A stretch of DNA of 64,000 nt from Epinephelus fuscoguttatus. Lineage: Eukaryota; Chordata; Actinopteri; Perciformes; Serranidae. The translations under genes were made by a program, and so were the position numbers. The notes beneath the pieces were generated by a model that did no database searches, was not told the origin of the DNA, and saw nothing but the letters and a program-made list of their open reading frames with translations. This document shows, one piece after another, positions 1-12,600 of this stretch; within the stretch, counting starts at the first letter, position 1; the number at the start of each line of letters is the position of its first letter. The stretch lies in NCBI RefSeq assembly GCF_011397635.1, contig NC_064765.1, forward strand, positions 2,850,501-2,914,500, in the 5' to 3' direction.

Positions 1-49
1 GAAAAGTCAGCGTCTCTTGGAGTCATAACGGGAACCAAAGGAAACTTAC

Positions 50-3000
50 CACTGGATGATCGGCCTCGATCCTGTTCTCTATCTCCCTGGGTGAAGACGA
101 ACAAACAGCAGTCATCATGGTGACAACAACATCTCATCTGGACCACAAGCCTGTGCACTCATCTGTTTACTACAATCATGTTATTAAAGTCTGAAACATC
201 ACTGACTCACTACAGCATCTCTAAATACTCACACTGGACTGCAGAGACAAAATGAATCCACAAACAGTGACAGAGGCTGTGAATAAAATGTGTTAGTTCA
301 GTACCACCTGCTGCTTCCTCCTGTCAAGAGAGTTTTCTCTTGATTTCTCTGATTTTGGGGACTCTTGTTTGTAGAAATCGTCCTCTTCTTGATTTTGTAT
401 ATGATGGGGGTTAAGATAGTTTGTTAGTTACTATGTTATAACCCACACCCTTCTAACTAACTAATGGTATTTGCACATCCATCCCACAGCCTGATTCACA
501 GCCGGTCCCGGTCCATCAGAGTGCAGGCCAGCTCTGCGTGCTGTCTGGTCCTCCAGGGCAGTGGGGGTGGAGGTGGGTGGGGGTTGGGGTGGATGTTTGT
601 TGAGGCTTGAATATGCAGTATTGAATACTTTGAAAGTTTACCGGAGCGTGCCCAAATCTGAAGTCGCTTGTCCTAAAAAAGATTCCATAACAGCTTCGAA
701 CTGGGGCCGATTTCTTCCAGTTCTACAAATCAAATCGCCGTTAAAATTGTTTGTTCTTGGTGGTTTGTGTCCCACCCGCCATGCACCCAGACAAAGCCCC
801 ACCCTCATCAACATACACACAAACCCGCACTGTAACATGCACATGGAGGGTGGATAAATCAGTCCTGCTGCTGCTACTTTAAATATCTACAAGTAGAGCT
901 GGGTACTGTCGGACATTTTGTTTCTATTTTGTCACGTTACATTTGGGATATTTATCGTGCTAAAACAAATGCACATTTTATCATCTACAAAAGTAACATT
1001 TGAGATATTTTCAGTGTCTAAAACACACACTGTCTTTTCTGAATGTAAAAAAACTCCAGTTGTGATTTCTCACAAAGTTTCAGTTTTAGGATATTACAAG
1101 AACTTTTGAGCCCAAACTGACTTTACATCAGTTACAGACAAGCGGCAACCTCCAGAGCTGAAAAATGAAGTGAATGCGTAAAAATGCCAAAAACTGCAGT
1201 TCCTCTAATATCCACTTGAGGCTGACTCCAAGAGCGAGTCAATCCCCACAGACCTCTGTGTTTAAATGTCCAACTTTACAGCAGAAATAAACATGTTTAC
1301 AGCCTGGTATAATAAAGGTTTTGGTTTCTATAGCTCATTTCAATATTAAAAACAACTGCATGGAGGGTGAATTTTCATATAACTCACCTGTTTAACAGTT
1401 ATTAAGGCTTAAATTTCTGCATATTTTAGGGTGCCGTTGAGTTGAGTGACAGCTAGGTGCTGTTCACTGACAAGTTGCTGCCACGGCAACAACGCTGGTT
1501 GGGTAACGTAACGATGGCGTAACCCCAGATTCACAGAGTATAGGCGTAGTCACCGCAGCTGTTGCTTTCTCAGTCTCGGTCGCCTTAAAGCATCTTGTTT
1601 GGCATTTAGTTGCACTAATAGACCCTCGATTTTGTTTCGATTATTTAAACCTGTTTTTTGCTAGTGAAAATTAGCATTATCACAATTAACCATAGACTGT
1701 AAATACATTACGTTAACGCAACTAGCAGCTAACGTTAAGCTGAAAACACATCGGCACCGCTGCAACTCGTAAACAGACAACCACGCAAAGTTTTTGCTAC
1801 TTTTACGTTTTTGAACCACATTCTCATTTTTCATTATCTTCTACAAAAATGTATTAATTGAGAAAATAACTGTTGGATTAATCTATAACAATAATAGTTA
1901 GTTGCTGCCTGAACCAATGATGCAGCCTTTTTGTGAGGTGGAAATCACAACTGGGTTTTTCAAACATAATCCTGAGGAAAAGGCCAAACTCTTAAAGATC
2001 GTTTTTTTTTGTCCTCTAAAAATGAGCCAATAACCGATATGTTTGTGATAAATGTTGTATTCCAGTACCCAGCCCTACCAGAAAGAAGAAACATCATACA
2101 TACATTAAGCATCTACCAAACATATCTAACTGTAACTTTTCTTCTAACAGTGTTAAACTGCGTCCCCGTCCCCTCCTCTCACCCAGCTCGCCCCCTGCAG
2201 GCCACCCTGACCGCCCTCACCCACTCACTCTGAGGTGTTCTTCTTTTCAGAGAAGACTCGCAGGATGAACTCTCCCTCCTGGTGCGGCTCGTACGTGGAG
2301 GGGACGATGACGTACTCCCCGGGGGTCAGGCGGAAACGCTGGGTCACCTCGCGCAGGTTGATGTAGGACTTGCAGCGGGCTTTGGAGGAGTTGAACAGGA
2401 AGAAGTCCTTCTGCATGTGCTGCTTGTTCCCGTGCATCTGGAGGGGGGAGTCACAACAGAGTGGGTGGGACATGTTGAAGGGAAACAGTTCTAACACTCA
2501 CAGACATAGAAGTTGGAAACATCTGAGATATGAAAACAGTGTAGGGTGTAATTAACTTGCAAACTGCTGCTCCACTGTGACGGTTTGTTCACAGCTTCCT
2601 TACCTCCTTTGGCACCTGCAGAGAGACAGGAAGAACATGTGTTTGTGTTGTTTCAGGATGCAAAATCAAAACCAAAAACTAACTTAATTGAAGTAAAGGG
2701 TAAGATCAGCATTCTCCAACCTGGACCCTATTACATGTGGCTTACATGTGAATTTTTGAAACTGGTCCAGTAGTGCACGAGAGAGCTGCAATTTACATCC
2801 ACTAGCAGTGATTGTCTTTTGTCACTGACAGGCTCAGATTAATATTCTTAGTGTCTGACAACATTATGAAAGGATCCCTACAGAGACAGAGCTTTGTGTT
2901 AGAGAGTGAGATCCTTTAGTTTAACCAGTAACAGCCCTGAAATCACGGTCACCAAACCCACCAGACTCCATTTAAATAATCACTTGACTTGTCTGTCACA

Positions 3001-6000
3001 CAGTCTCTTCGTGGTGAAGAAGGACAGGTCACCTCATAAATGGCGAATCCGATGGTGAAGAGGTTGGCTCCCATCTTGCGCTCTTTCCGCCTGTTCTTCT
3101 GCATCAGAGCCACCACGAAGGTGCAGCCCACTTCGTTGTCCTCGGGGTCGTCGTCCTCCTCCAGCAGACGAAGGCGGTACTGAGGGTTGGTCCAGAAAGT
3201 GTCTGCACGACATTTAGGAAGCATTATTAAACATGAGAACCATAATAACCAACACTCACAGGTAGACTTTTACTTTTACTACTTTTCTTTGCTGATAACA
3301 CTCTTGTATCTGTACTTAAGTAATGTTTTCAATACAGGACATGTAATGGAGTATTTCCACAGTCTGGTATAGCTACTTTTACTTTAATGTGAATACGTCT
3401 TTCACCCCTGAATGCTGAGACAAAGACTCAAAGGTTAAACAAATAAATGCATTAATTAAAGAAAAAGTCATCTTCTGTTGGTGGGGTTAAAAGTTGTTGT
3501 GTTGTTCTGCAGACTGACGTACCTGGGTAGTTCCTGCAGCCACCAGCGGAGCAGCCTCTCACCCAGCGACCCTCATTCACAGAAACTGTCCACTTGTGAA
3601 TCTTATCATCCTCCAGGGCGTCAGGGGTGAGGTTACAGATCTCGATCTTAGTGTAGTTCTTCTTGAAGTCCTCGAATGACATCCTAGAGGAGATCAGGAC
3701 ATTAAGATTAATATCCAGCATCACAGCTCAGCACAGTGGAGCTCCTGACTCCCTCTAGACACCAATAAAACTTAAAGAATGGATGATATAAGCTGAATAA
3801 AACTCAAAGCTGTGTTGAAATACATGCCTGTTTCATTACAGAAATTATTTGTTTTTGCAATTTGCCTCCTGTTCCTTTTAATCACCCTATAAACTAAACA
3901 AAATTCACTTCTGTTGGCAGAAAAACATGAGATTCTGTCCACTGAATCAACATTTCACAGTTGCGGTTAAACTGTGGAAATCTCTCACCAGAACTCTCCA
4001 TCCTCGGCACTCTGGTGCTGCAGCTTCTCTTTTTCAGCCTTAGACAGAGTGACCCACTCCTTGGAGCTGATGGAGAGGAAGCAGAAAACAGTGACGTTAC
4101 CTGAAGTTATTACAGAGTTAACTACAGAGTTGAGCTTGAAGGGAGAGTTCAGATTTTTTTAAGTAGGCTTGAATGAGGTATTTATCTATAGATAGTTTAT
4201 TACATAGAGTAAATGTCAGTTGGCATGCCTACAGTCTGGAGAAGCAAGCTGACGTCCATCATGGAAGCGAAGCAATCTACTGCTGTGGATGAGGGTCAGA
4301 AGCAAAATGCATTTTAGCCACCTAAAAAAGTTGCACTGAAAAGAGGCAATATCAGTTTAAGTGTGGCTATACTGAGAGTATTTTCACAGCTTTACGTTAT
4401 ATTTGTTCCCACACATTTTCATGAGTTTTCAAGAACCCATATTAAAATTTTCATTTTGGAAAAGCATGCTCTTCTGTGTCTGCTGCACTTGCTGGCCTGG
4501 TTACAGTACTCTTCCACACACACACATGCAGGACAGTCTTGCCTCCCATAACAAACGCCACCAAACTACATCACATTTACTAGTTAAGCCCAGTTTAGAC
4601 CAAAGATTCGGGACGAGACAAGTTGAAATGTGCACCTACTTGCAATGCATTGTTCTGCAATGTTGTAAAAACCTGCCGGTTCACACCAACTCAACTAGAT
4701 GAGACGGTGTTTCATCTCTAGTCAACAACTCTCTGGACTTCTGTTTTGATTTGCAGCTCTTCAGGTTTATTTTGTGGCTGAATATAATTTGTAGTTGAGC
4801 TGTAACTGTAGCTCCACTTAGCTGTGCATGGAAACATACTGAGTGACTGTAAATAAGTACCTCATACAAGCCCACTTCAAAAAACCCAGACTATCACTTT
4901 AATTATTGTAGGAATTAAGACATCAAACCTTCATCAAACTCTAGCCCCTCCGTAACAAAACAGTTTAAGATTTAACTGAGTAAAGGTGGTTACTTGTCAC
5001 TCCAGGGACCGTTCCACTCCACTTGACCCCACGGGTTCCTGAGACGCACCAGACGAACCTTAGACTCCTTGTGCTGAGACGATTTGCACTGTAGGGAAAC
5101 ACAAACAACAATTTAACTCATATTTACTGAAACCGTATTTATTAATGACCCCAGACTGACAGTGACATTATTCCTGTGTGTGTGAAGCTCTGCAGGACCT
5201 CAGAGTTGAACAATCACATTACACTGTTTTCCCATCAGCCACCAGCTTTACCTCCTCCACAGCCGTCACAGAGTAGGCATGACCCTTCACGAGTCCCGTC
5301 ACAGTACGAGTCTCAAAGCGAGCAGGAACCAGGGACTGCAGACACGTAAAATAAAACATGTCTCCATTCATATTGTAGAAATATTATAACACAACCAGCT
5401 TTTTATTTCAAGTAATGCTCTTAATTAAGTAATAAAAACTATATGCAGATGACGCACTTTGAAGTAACTGTTTAGTAATAGTTCGGTTTTAGTGAAAATG
5501 CATGTATTTGGGAAGTACTGAACATACGACTGGATAAATGAGACTTGGATATTCTGCACGAGTTGTGTGAGAGTTTGTTAACAGATGTTATTTTGCTGCT
5601 GTTAAACGTGGACCCCTATGACTTCAATTCATCAAAAATGTTCTCAGTTTTTGGATTCTTCGTTCCTCCTGGAGGTATGCCAGAAAAACAGTTTTCTTCA
5701 CAAATTCAATGTAACACGAGGTGAGTAACTGATATGCAAATAGTCACTCTGTAGCAGATGTATTCCTTTAATCTGCGTGTAATAGTCCTCATCGTCTGTA
5801 TCACGGTCACATATTAAACACGTGACTCACATCGATGGAGCAGCCCATGAGGGAGCCTCTCTCCAGAGCTTTCTTCATGATCTTGTAGAGCTCTTTTGGA
5901 GCTTCCTTCATCTCGTAGAACTCAGTGACTCCACCGGTGAAATCCTCCATGGCCTCGGTGGTGTTTCCACCCTTCAGGGCCTCGTAGGAGCCATGCAGCC

Positions 6001-9000
6001 TGGACAGGGCAAGAGCACAGATGTCACATTTACTCTGTTATATGTGCTGCTATTGGCTTTATTTTGATTTTTAATGTTAGTGAGACACTTTCCTGGTCAA
6101 ATTCAGTTGTTTTCCCTTTCCCTCCTATTATTTATGCCCTAACGAGAACAGTAGTGTGTTTGTGTTTCCAAACAGGACGTATTAAATGAGCAAAGGCTGC
6201 AGCCCAGATATTCAAATTCAAACACTGTTGATATTCTGTGTGTAGCTGCAAAAAATCACAAATCTCCAACCAAATAAAACAAAAAAAGTCGTAGCCAACT
6301 GTTCTTCCATGTGAGCACTCAGTCGAAGGTGAACGTTCAGAGAAGACAGCACTGCAGAATGAAACAGCTCAGTACTCACTTGGCGTAGGCCTTCTCCAGC
6401 AGGGCGCTCCAGAACTCGTTCCTCTCGGCAGACTTGGTGAAGACCAGCTGGTTGTTGAAGGTTGGGATGCGGTCGTCAATGACGACATCGACCCAGTCGC
6501 CGTAACGCCAGAACTGAAGGACAGAAGGAGAAACAATACAGAGAATCAAGCATGAGAAAATACTGGCACTCAAACTTCTACAAACTTTAAAAACTTGAAT
6601 CAGAAGAACCTTGAGCAGGATGATTTCTCTGTTCGCCTAAAATTAATTTTTAATTCTTCATTCAAAAAACAAAGTTTTCTTCATTATGATAACATAATAA
6701 AGGGTGAGTAATTGATCATTTGTGGTATTCCTTTAACGAGGACTGAATCTACAGAGATTAGATGTTTGTTTCTGACCTGGAAGTGGAAGATGCCTCCATA
6801 GCCCTCAGAGAAGCTCTGCTCCTGGGGAACCACACGGTACAGAAGCTTCTCATTCAAGGTCAGACAGGCGATGGCGGCCAGCAACCAGCAGTCACCTAAT
6901 AATAATAATAAAACATTTTATTTACAGAGCGCTCTTCATGGTACTCAAAGACACTTCACATTAGTTAGAAGTTATCAAAATAGAATACAGTAAAATACAC
7001 GACATCATTCACACATTAGACGACGTTTTGAAGTGTGTGGAGTCAAAGGTTGGCATCAGAGGAGTTGAGACTGCGGGAAGGAGTGTGGTGGTGGAGCAGG
7101 TCATGATAAGAGAGGGCCTGGTTATGGAGGGCTTTGTGAGTGACGACTTTGAATTGGATACGCTGTGGGACAGGGAGCCAGTGGAGGCTCTTTGGGGTGA
7201 CGTGATTGCAGGAGTGGAAGTGAGTGAGCAGACGGGCAGCAAAGTTTTGGATGTATTGGGAGTTTATTTATGACTTTGGACAATGTGCTATAAAGAATGC
7301 TGTTACAGTCAGTCAGCTCTGGATGTGATGACGGTATGGGTGAGAGTTTCAGCAGCAGAGGGGGAGAGTGATGGGTGAAGACGTGTTTTTTGGTAGAAGA
7401 AGGCGGTACTGGTGACTTGTTAGACATGTTTTTTGAAGGAGAGGTTGCTGTTGAAATGAACTATGAACCCAAACGAACCTTAACACAGAAAACACTTTTA
7501 TTTAACTCACCTAAATAAAACTCTTACATGCAGGCCTTTTATGACAGCAGAGCCATTTTCATGCACACATAACAAGAATGGGAGCCGATGGAAGTAGGAA
7601 AGTTTTTTTTTGCTCCTGATCTGAGTCATTTAATATTGAGTCAGCCGATCCAGAGTCTCGATCCAATACTTCTGTTTTCCTAGATATTACAGCTGCACAG
7701 TGCACACTTCAGGTACTTGAAAGTTAAGCCTGTTTGCTTTACAGCTGAATAGCTCTGCAATGAAAAAAAAATTGTCCAAGCTGTGACCCAAAGTTTTTTT
7801 TTGAACAAAATGAAACATAAAAAAGCGCCTCTGTAATCTTCTCCGCCTTGTCGCTGTCTCAAGGGAATGTCTCTGATGTCTCTGTCCCTTTGAGAGACTA
7901 TTCTCCATGCTGCCTTTGCCACCTGAAGCAGCTGTATTCCACTGAGTGTTGATTTTCATCGTCTTGACTTTTTTAAAAATAAATTACTCTTATTGTTTTT
8001 TTGCTCGAGGGGCTTTTGTTGTGCTTGCAGACGCGTGCAGAGTGTGGCTGCTGTTGCTGTCTGTCTCTCCTGCGAGCAGGATTGTGAAACACCATGTGCC
8101 AAACATGATAAGCAAATGAGCTGAAATTAAATAAGAGCTTCTAACTTTGGTAAATAACATAAATAAACAGTCTCATTCTGCTTTTTGCTGTCGTTTATAG
8201 CGTGTAGTGTTTCGCTGCCGGTGCGGTTTAGCCCTCGCTCATGCACTGGAGCTCAGCAGAGTGAAGGAGTGGAGACAGAAAGGGTGGAGTTGGGGAGTTG
8301 ATGGCGGCTGCTCTCACGGAGTTGCTGTGCGTGAAAGCTTCACGAATGGAAAAACGCTTGCTGACGTAAAAAAATAAATATTATGTCAGGCTCTATGTAG
8401 CTCAATATAGCCGATACTGATCAGTTAAAAAATGCCTGAATCGGCCCCGATGCCGATCTTCGAGATCAGATCGGGACATCCCTGGTTTGAACTTTTAAGA
8501 TGGTGTGATATCCAAAATTCTCACTGCATGGATTTCCTTCCTTCAACGATAAATAGCTGCCACGTTAGAGAACACACACCTCTCACTCACAATAACAACG
8601 AAGACCGAACTCTTCTGCTTGACATTTTTTTGTTTTGCGGGAGGAAACGACCTCCGCTGAGTGCTGACCTCCGTGTTTTGCGATTGTCCAGGTGTGTGAC
8701 AGGGTGTTACTGGAAACAATGTAAGTTTTTCAACAGGCAACGGTTAACAGTGTCTGCCAGGACCTTTGTCCCTCTGGTCCCCCTTTATTTGCAGTCTGAA
8801 CTCAACAACAATGAGAAGTGCTGCTGGTTGGATTCCCTTCCAAAAGAGTAAGCACAATATGGGGAGGCCGCTGCAGGCGGAGAGGCCGTGTGCGGGGGGA
8901 TCGATGGGATATTTGCTCCCCTGTTAGCACTCAAAGCCGCCTGAATACAGACTGTCACTGAATGATACCCACACTGAGAGAATGTACAGTCCTGTCACAC

Positions 9001-10039
9001 TGTGTGTGCGTTTTTGCTTCGGTCAGTGAGTTTCAACAATACTAGAAACAGTTAACGCACCACAAACAATGACAGAAACGAGCTGAAGTTATTTTTTCAA
9101 GTGGATTTCCTCCTTTTGTCATCATACAGATGTGTTTCATTCTTGTTTTAACTCACTAACACGAGGCTGGGGTTTAAACATCACTGAAACTTCTCTCTCA
9201 TTATAGTTTGGTGCAAAAAAATCCACTTAAATCCACTTGAGCTTCACAAAATGACAAAAACATGAATGTCATTTCACACTCTGATGTTATTACTGTGCAT
9301 AAAGAGACATAATTTACCGAGGTCTCCCTGGCAGATGTCTGTCCTACTGGCTCCTCCAACAATGAACTGAGGATTCTCACAGATTTCCTGTTGGCAGTAA
9401 TAAAGAAAGAGTTAACCAGTAATTGATGTCGTGTCAGCTGTTACTCAGATTTTGAGTCTAAGGATTGGATGTCTCTTTAACTGACTAGACCACAGTTGTC
9501 TTTACAGACAGGGAGCAGAGATAAGTCAGAAAACATCCGTTATATCAAAGGAAAAAACAGAAATCATTTGCACAATGACTCTTTAAGGCTGTGCAGCGAC
9601 ACACTAACTTAATTCCAATCCATCCACGTAGGAACACTGGGGCGTCTCCAGGTAAAATCCCATGACAGCAGTTAAGATTTCCACTCAGATTTGATGTTGC
9701 CGTGTATCAAAAATAACCTCCCGCATGTGCTCCATCCCCTCAGCGTGCCTCTCCTGTGCACCCAGCCCCGCTCTAACCCCCTCCTACCTTGGGCCTCTTC
9801 CAGACGATGTTCTTGACCTTGTTGGACTTGTGTCCGAGCTCCTTGAAGCCCAAAGACTCCACGGTGGCCGGGAAAGATTCATCCTCGAACAGGCTCTTCC
9901 TCTGGAGACACTCCTGTCTCAGGGAGCTGAAGTCCTGGCCGTTGAAGCGGAGGGGCTTGTTCAGAGACCCTTCCCCGTCTCTCCTCTCTCGTTCCCGGAT
10001 CAACCGGTCACAGAAAAAGCCAGACGGTGTATAGGGCAT
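50..10039 (-). CDS. capn3: Calpain-3 (calcium-activated cysteine protease), 5' part, runs off left edge
   Basis: Intracellular Ca2+-dependent cysteine protease. Thirteen GT..AG coding exons join in frame (530 residues): 10039-9788, 9387-9318, 6895-6777, 6513-6380, 5999-5831, 5335-5252, 5088-4994, 4066-3989, 3683-3523, 3202-3033, 2615-2604 (12-nt microexon), 2437-2229, 86-50. The triad is Cys110 in GDCW, His267 in KGHAYS and Asn294 in RNPWG. A C2-like CBSW domain with an acidic loop ([10 protein letters not shown]) follows. Exon lengths 70, 119 and 134 and stretches such as [20 protein letters not shown] and [17 protein letters not shown] match calpain-3 better than calpain-1, -2 or -9. The linker/IS2 region begins in exon 13. 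Penta-EF-hand exons would lie left of the window. The start ATG at 10039 opens MPYTPSGFF, not the muscle-type N-terminus. IS1 is absent between Asp248 and Ser249. It lies 3 kb downstream of ganc, same strand. Paralogue (a or b) is not decided. Confidence 0.93.
560..593 (+). repeat. G-rich run with G-quadruplex potential
   Basis: Within capn3 intron 12, the plus strand carries four or more closely spaced runs of three to five G in about 34 bases. It would be C-rich in the capn3 transcript. No gene is associated with it. Confidence 0.5.
1130..1700. repeat. Dispersed fish repeat in capn3 intron 12
   Basis: The segment runs from near 'gcggcaacctccagagctg' through 'cgagtcaatccccacagac' to the short 'catagactgta' end. 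I recognise these phrases as a non-coding repeat family common in teleost genomes. The family ending recurs near 25236 ('tacagtctatgg'). No coding potential was seen. The rest of this 2.1-kb intron shows nothing else supported apart from the G-rich run. Confidence 0.5.
6900..7440 (-). mobile_element. Dispersed retroelement remnant, LINE-like, in capn3 intron 2
   Basis: Read on the minus strand, about 7200-7090 gives a decayed reading with LHWLPV, QRIQFKV and KALHNQA spacing. This is typical of the C-terminal part of non-LTR reverse transcriptases of the CR1/L2/Rex type. Further 5' on that strand are DCNSILY-like residues. Frames are broken. The 6900-6980 end ('acattttatttacagagcgc') is a phrase often seen at fish repeat ends; a diverged relative sits at 15148-15225. 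The class assignment is tentative. Confidence 0.5.
7578..8486. mobile_element. Non-autonomous hAT-like element in capn3 intron 2
   Basis: The right end reads 'gatcgggacatccctg', and the left region (7600-7680) carries the degenerate counterpart with paired 'ccgatcc'/'ctcgatcc' phrases. This pattern matches the abundant teleost family with CAGGGATGTCCCGATC-type ends. The left terminus is eroded, so that boundary is approximate. The interior has no transposase reading frame. Confidence 0.55.
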
Positions 10040-10313
10040 CTCGTCTCAGCTGACTCTTTTTTTTTTTTTTTTAAACTGGCTTTTGCCACTTGTACTAAAG
10101 TCTTACAAGCCTAAAAACCCTGGCATAAATCCAAACAGCTAATGTCTGATTGGCTCTTTCTTTGTGTGACGTCCCCCTCCCCTTCGTCACAGAGCAGATG
10201 CAAAAGCTCGCAGTGAAAGACTCCACATGCATTCACCTTTGCATTACCATGCACATACACACACGTATGCACAGAAACTCACACATGACATAAACGTCTA
10301 TTCGTTGCTCTCC

Positions 10314-10321
10314 CATTGGCT
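10314..10321 (-). promoter_or_regulatory. Candidate CCAAT box upstream of capn3 start
   Basis: On the minus strand the sequence reads AGCCAATG, about 275 bases upstream of the capn3 ATG at 10039. No TATA box was identified. A transcription start cannot be placed from sequence alone. Confidence 0.25.
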
Positions 10322-10712
10322 GAGCCGGACAATGATCCGTCCCTGGCTGTGGTGCTCCGGTGCCATCATTGTTGGGTGACACAAAGGCCAGTGGGCTGCG
10401 CCAGAGGGCATGTAAAGAGTGGTCGGTAGATGCCCTGCCTCAGCAGAAGGCATTCAACCCCTTTAAACCTATTCTCAATGGAGCTCAGCATTGAGCAGTC
10501 TCAGCATAACCAGAGCAGCTAACGCTATGGAGAGGAGCTTCATCCATTTTTAGCAAACTACAAACTCAATCTGATGTTTGGGGATTGTTAAACAGCACAG
10601 ATGATCAGTGACAGACTGGTGAGGTGCACTGCATGTGTGTGTACAGTGAATGGCCCAGTCTTAGTGGGTGTTTAACAGTAACACAGAGATAACTCAGACT
10701 GGAGATTAGAGG

Positions 10713-11036
10713 ATGTCGGGCCTTCTCTATCAGAGCCCCCACTCCCTGGAAACACCTCCCTGAGGAGATCAGACCAGCGAGCTGCTTTTACGCTTTTAAA
10801 TCCTTCCTAAAAACATATTTCTATAAGTGAGCTTTCACAGACTTTGTGGCCTGAACTCACCTAAAATCTCTTTATACACAAAGGTGTTCTGCTACCTTTG
10901 ATTTGATCTCATATGCAGCTCCTTTTGCTTCATTTTGTATGAATTTTAAACTATTTTTTAAAAATTCTCTTCTATTCATATTATTGTAAAACACTTTAAC
11001 TTTGTTTTGTGAAGTGCTACAGAAATTAAGTTTATC
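10713..11036 (+). mobile_element. 3' end of a LINE (L2/Rex-like) remnant
   Basis: The plus strand carries a decayed reading of the type FSIRAPTPWKHLPEEIR ... FKSFLKTYFYK. This is the usual carboxy end of L2/CR1-like reverse transcriptase ORFs. A tail typical of fish LINEs follows ('attgtaaaacacttt' ... 'gtgctacagaaattaagttt'). It lies between ganc and capn3. Confidence 0.6.
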
Positions 11037-11224
11037 ATATAACGTTCAGTCTGACGTGACGGTCTACTATACATGTTGCCTCTTTTAAAGTCACAGATAT
11101 AAACCACATTCTGACGGAAAAATGCAGAATAAATAACAATTTTCAGGATAAAAATATAAAAAAAGATATTTGTGGAGGAAAAAAAAAACATGAAAAATAC
11201 AGAATATTTGCAGCAGTCTCACTC

Positions 11225-11590
11225 GTATCTCGGGCTGCAACAGTATGAGATTTTCACAATATGATAACCATCTCAGAAAATATTGCGGTATCACAGTATT
11301 ACAGATTTTATATTATTATCAGTCAGAATGACCCTTAATGTAATGAAAACAGAGGGGTTACTTCTGGTTTAACAAACATTTTATTACTGTATTGAAACTT
11401 GAAACCATTTTATTAATGGAAGTTTGTGTAAAAAGTCTCCCCTTAGAAAATAACTAAAATAAAGAAGCGATTCTCCGTCCAGTTGCATCTTTTTTTCGAT
11501 ATTGTAAGTTAGCAAATGAGATAATACGGTATGATAACCATCAACTTTTATATCACGGTATACCTCAAAACCGGTATATGCAATTCAACC
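11225..11590. repeat. Dispersed repeat with 'cggtat' phrases
   Basis: The segment runs from 'gggctgcaacagtatgag' to 'cctcaaaaccggtatatg' and has repeated 'atgataaccatc' and 'tatcac(g)gtat' phrases. It resembles a common teleost non-autonomous repeat. No termini or target duplication could be fixed. Confidence 0.4.
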
Positions 11591-12289
11591 TCCCACGAAG
11601 TCTCTGACAATATAAATCAGTACATCTTAAAAAATATTTGTTTTTATATGAATCAGCTTTAACCTTTCATTTTTAAACATGTTTAATGATTAAAGCGTTC
11701 TCATTTGACAGACTAATATGGCTTAAAGCCAGAACAGCTATAAGACTCAACACCAGATATGCTCTGTTATATAATAACTTTCGTAGCACTCACCTTTAGA
11801 ATAAAAGTATGTCACAGTGATTTTTTACTATATCAGGATGTTTTGTCTCTGGATCTTTAACTAGCTGCTGTTTCTTGGTCTCATGTCGGACTTTATCGCA
11901 TTCCAGCACTTTCTTTTTGTGTTTTTTTTTCTGTGACTCTGAAGTAAAGAAACAGCTGGGTTAGGCAGAGGTCAGGTCACATCACACCAACAGACACAAC
12001 AGAAACACAATGTTGAGTAAAATGAACGCTTTGTCAGCAGGTGTTTAACGTGACAACATATTATATAAGAATAAAACAAAAAACAGTCTGTTACAGCTTG
12101 AAGCTGCAGATCAGTGCACCTTTATTCAGTAAACTTTCACTCCACAACTTTTAAACCACAGGTTAGTTCTTATTGATTGTTAGTAAGAATCAATCTGATA
12201 TCTTTAATCTACGACAGAGTTTTTAGGCAGTTATGTGTAAATAAATAAAAAATAAATACAGAACTCAGGGAAGGGGGGAAATATTCAGA

Positions 12290-12600
12290 TAGAAAATATA
12301 TATTTTTTTCAGTATTAAATATTGAATGAATGAATGGGAAAAACTCACAAACTAGATTCAACTCAGAGTATATCCAAGTTTTATCTTGTAATTTTAACAA
12401 ATAAATCTCATACATTATCCAGAAATTTTCCTTGTAAATTTACGACTTAAATCATAAAGAATTTCCAAGTTTTGCCTTGTAAATTTGATATTTAAACCTC
12501 AGAATATCCATGTTTTTATCTCCTAAATTTGCGACTTTAACTTCAGAGAATATCTGAGATTTTTTCTGCATAAATTACAACTTTAATTTACCAAGCTCTG
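12290..12600. repeat. Degenerate AT-rich tandem repeat downstream of ganc
   Basis: Variants of 'aatatccaagttttatcttg' and 'taaatttacgactt' recur about every 55-60 bases, four to five times, with heavy divergence. The region lies within or just beyond the likely ganc 3' UTR. A polyadenylation-type AATAAA (minus strand) is present at 12126-12121. The rest of 11.6-13.06 kb shows nothing else I can support. Confidence 0.5.

Noticed and set aside
8432..8851. 139-residue open frame on the plus strand in capn3 intron 2
   Set aside because: Begins inside the hAT-like repeat terminus and lies in an intron of a well-supported gene. No domain.
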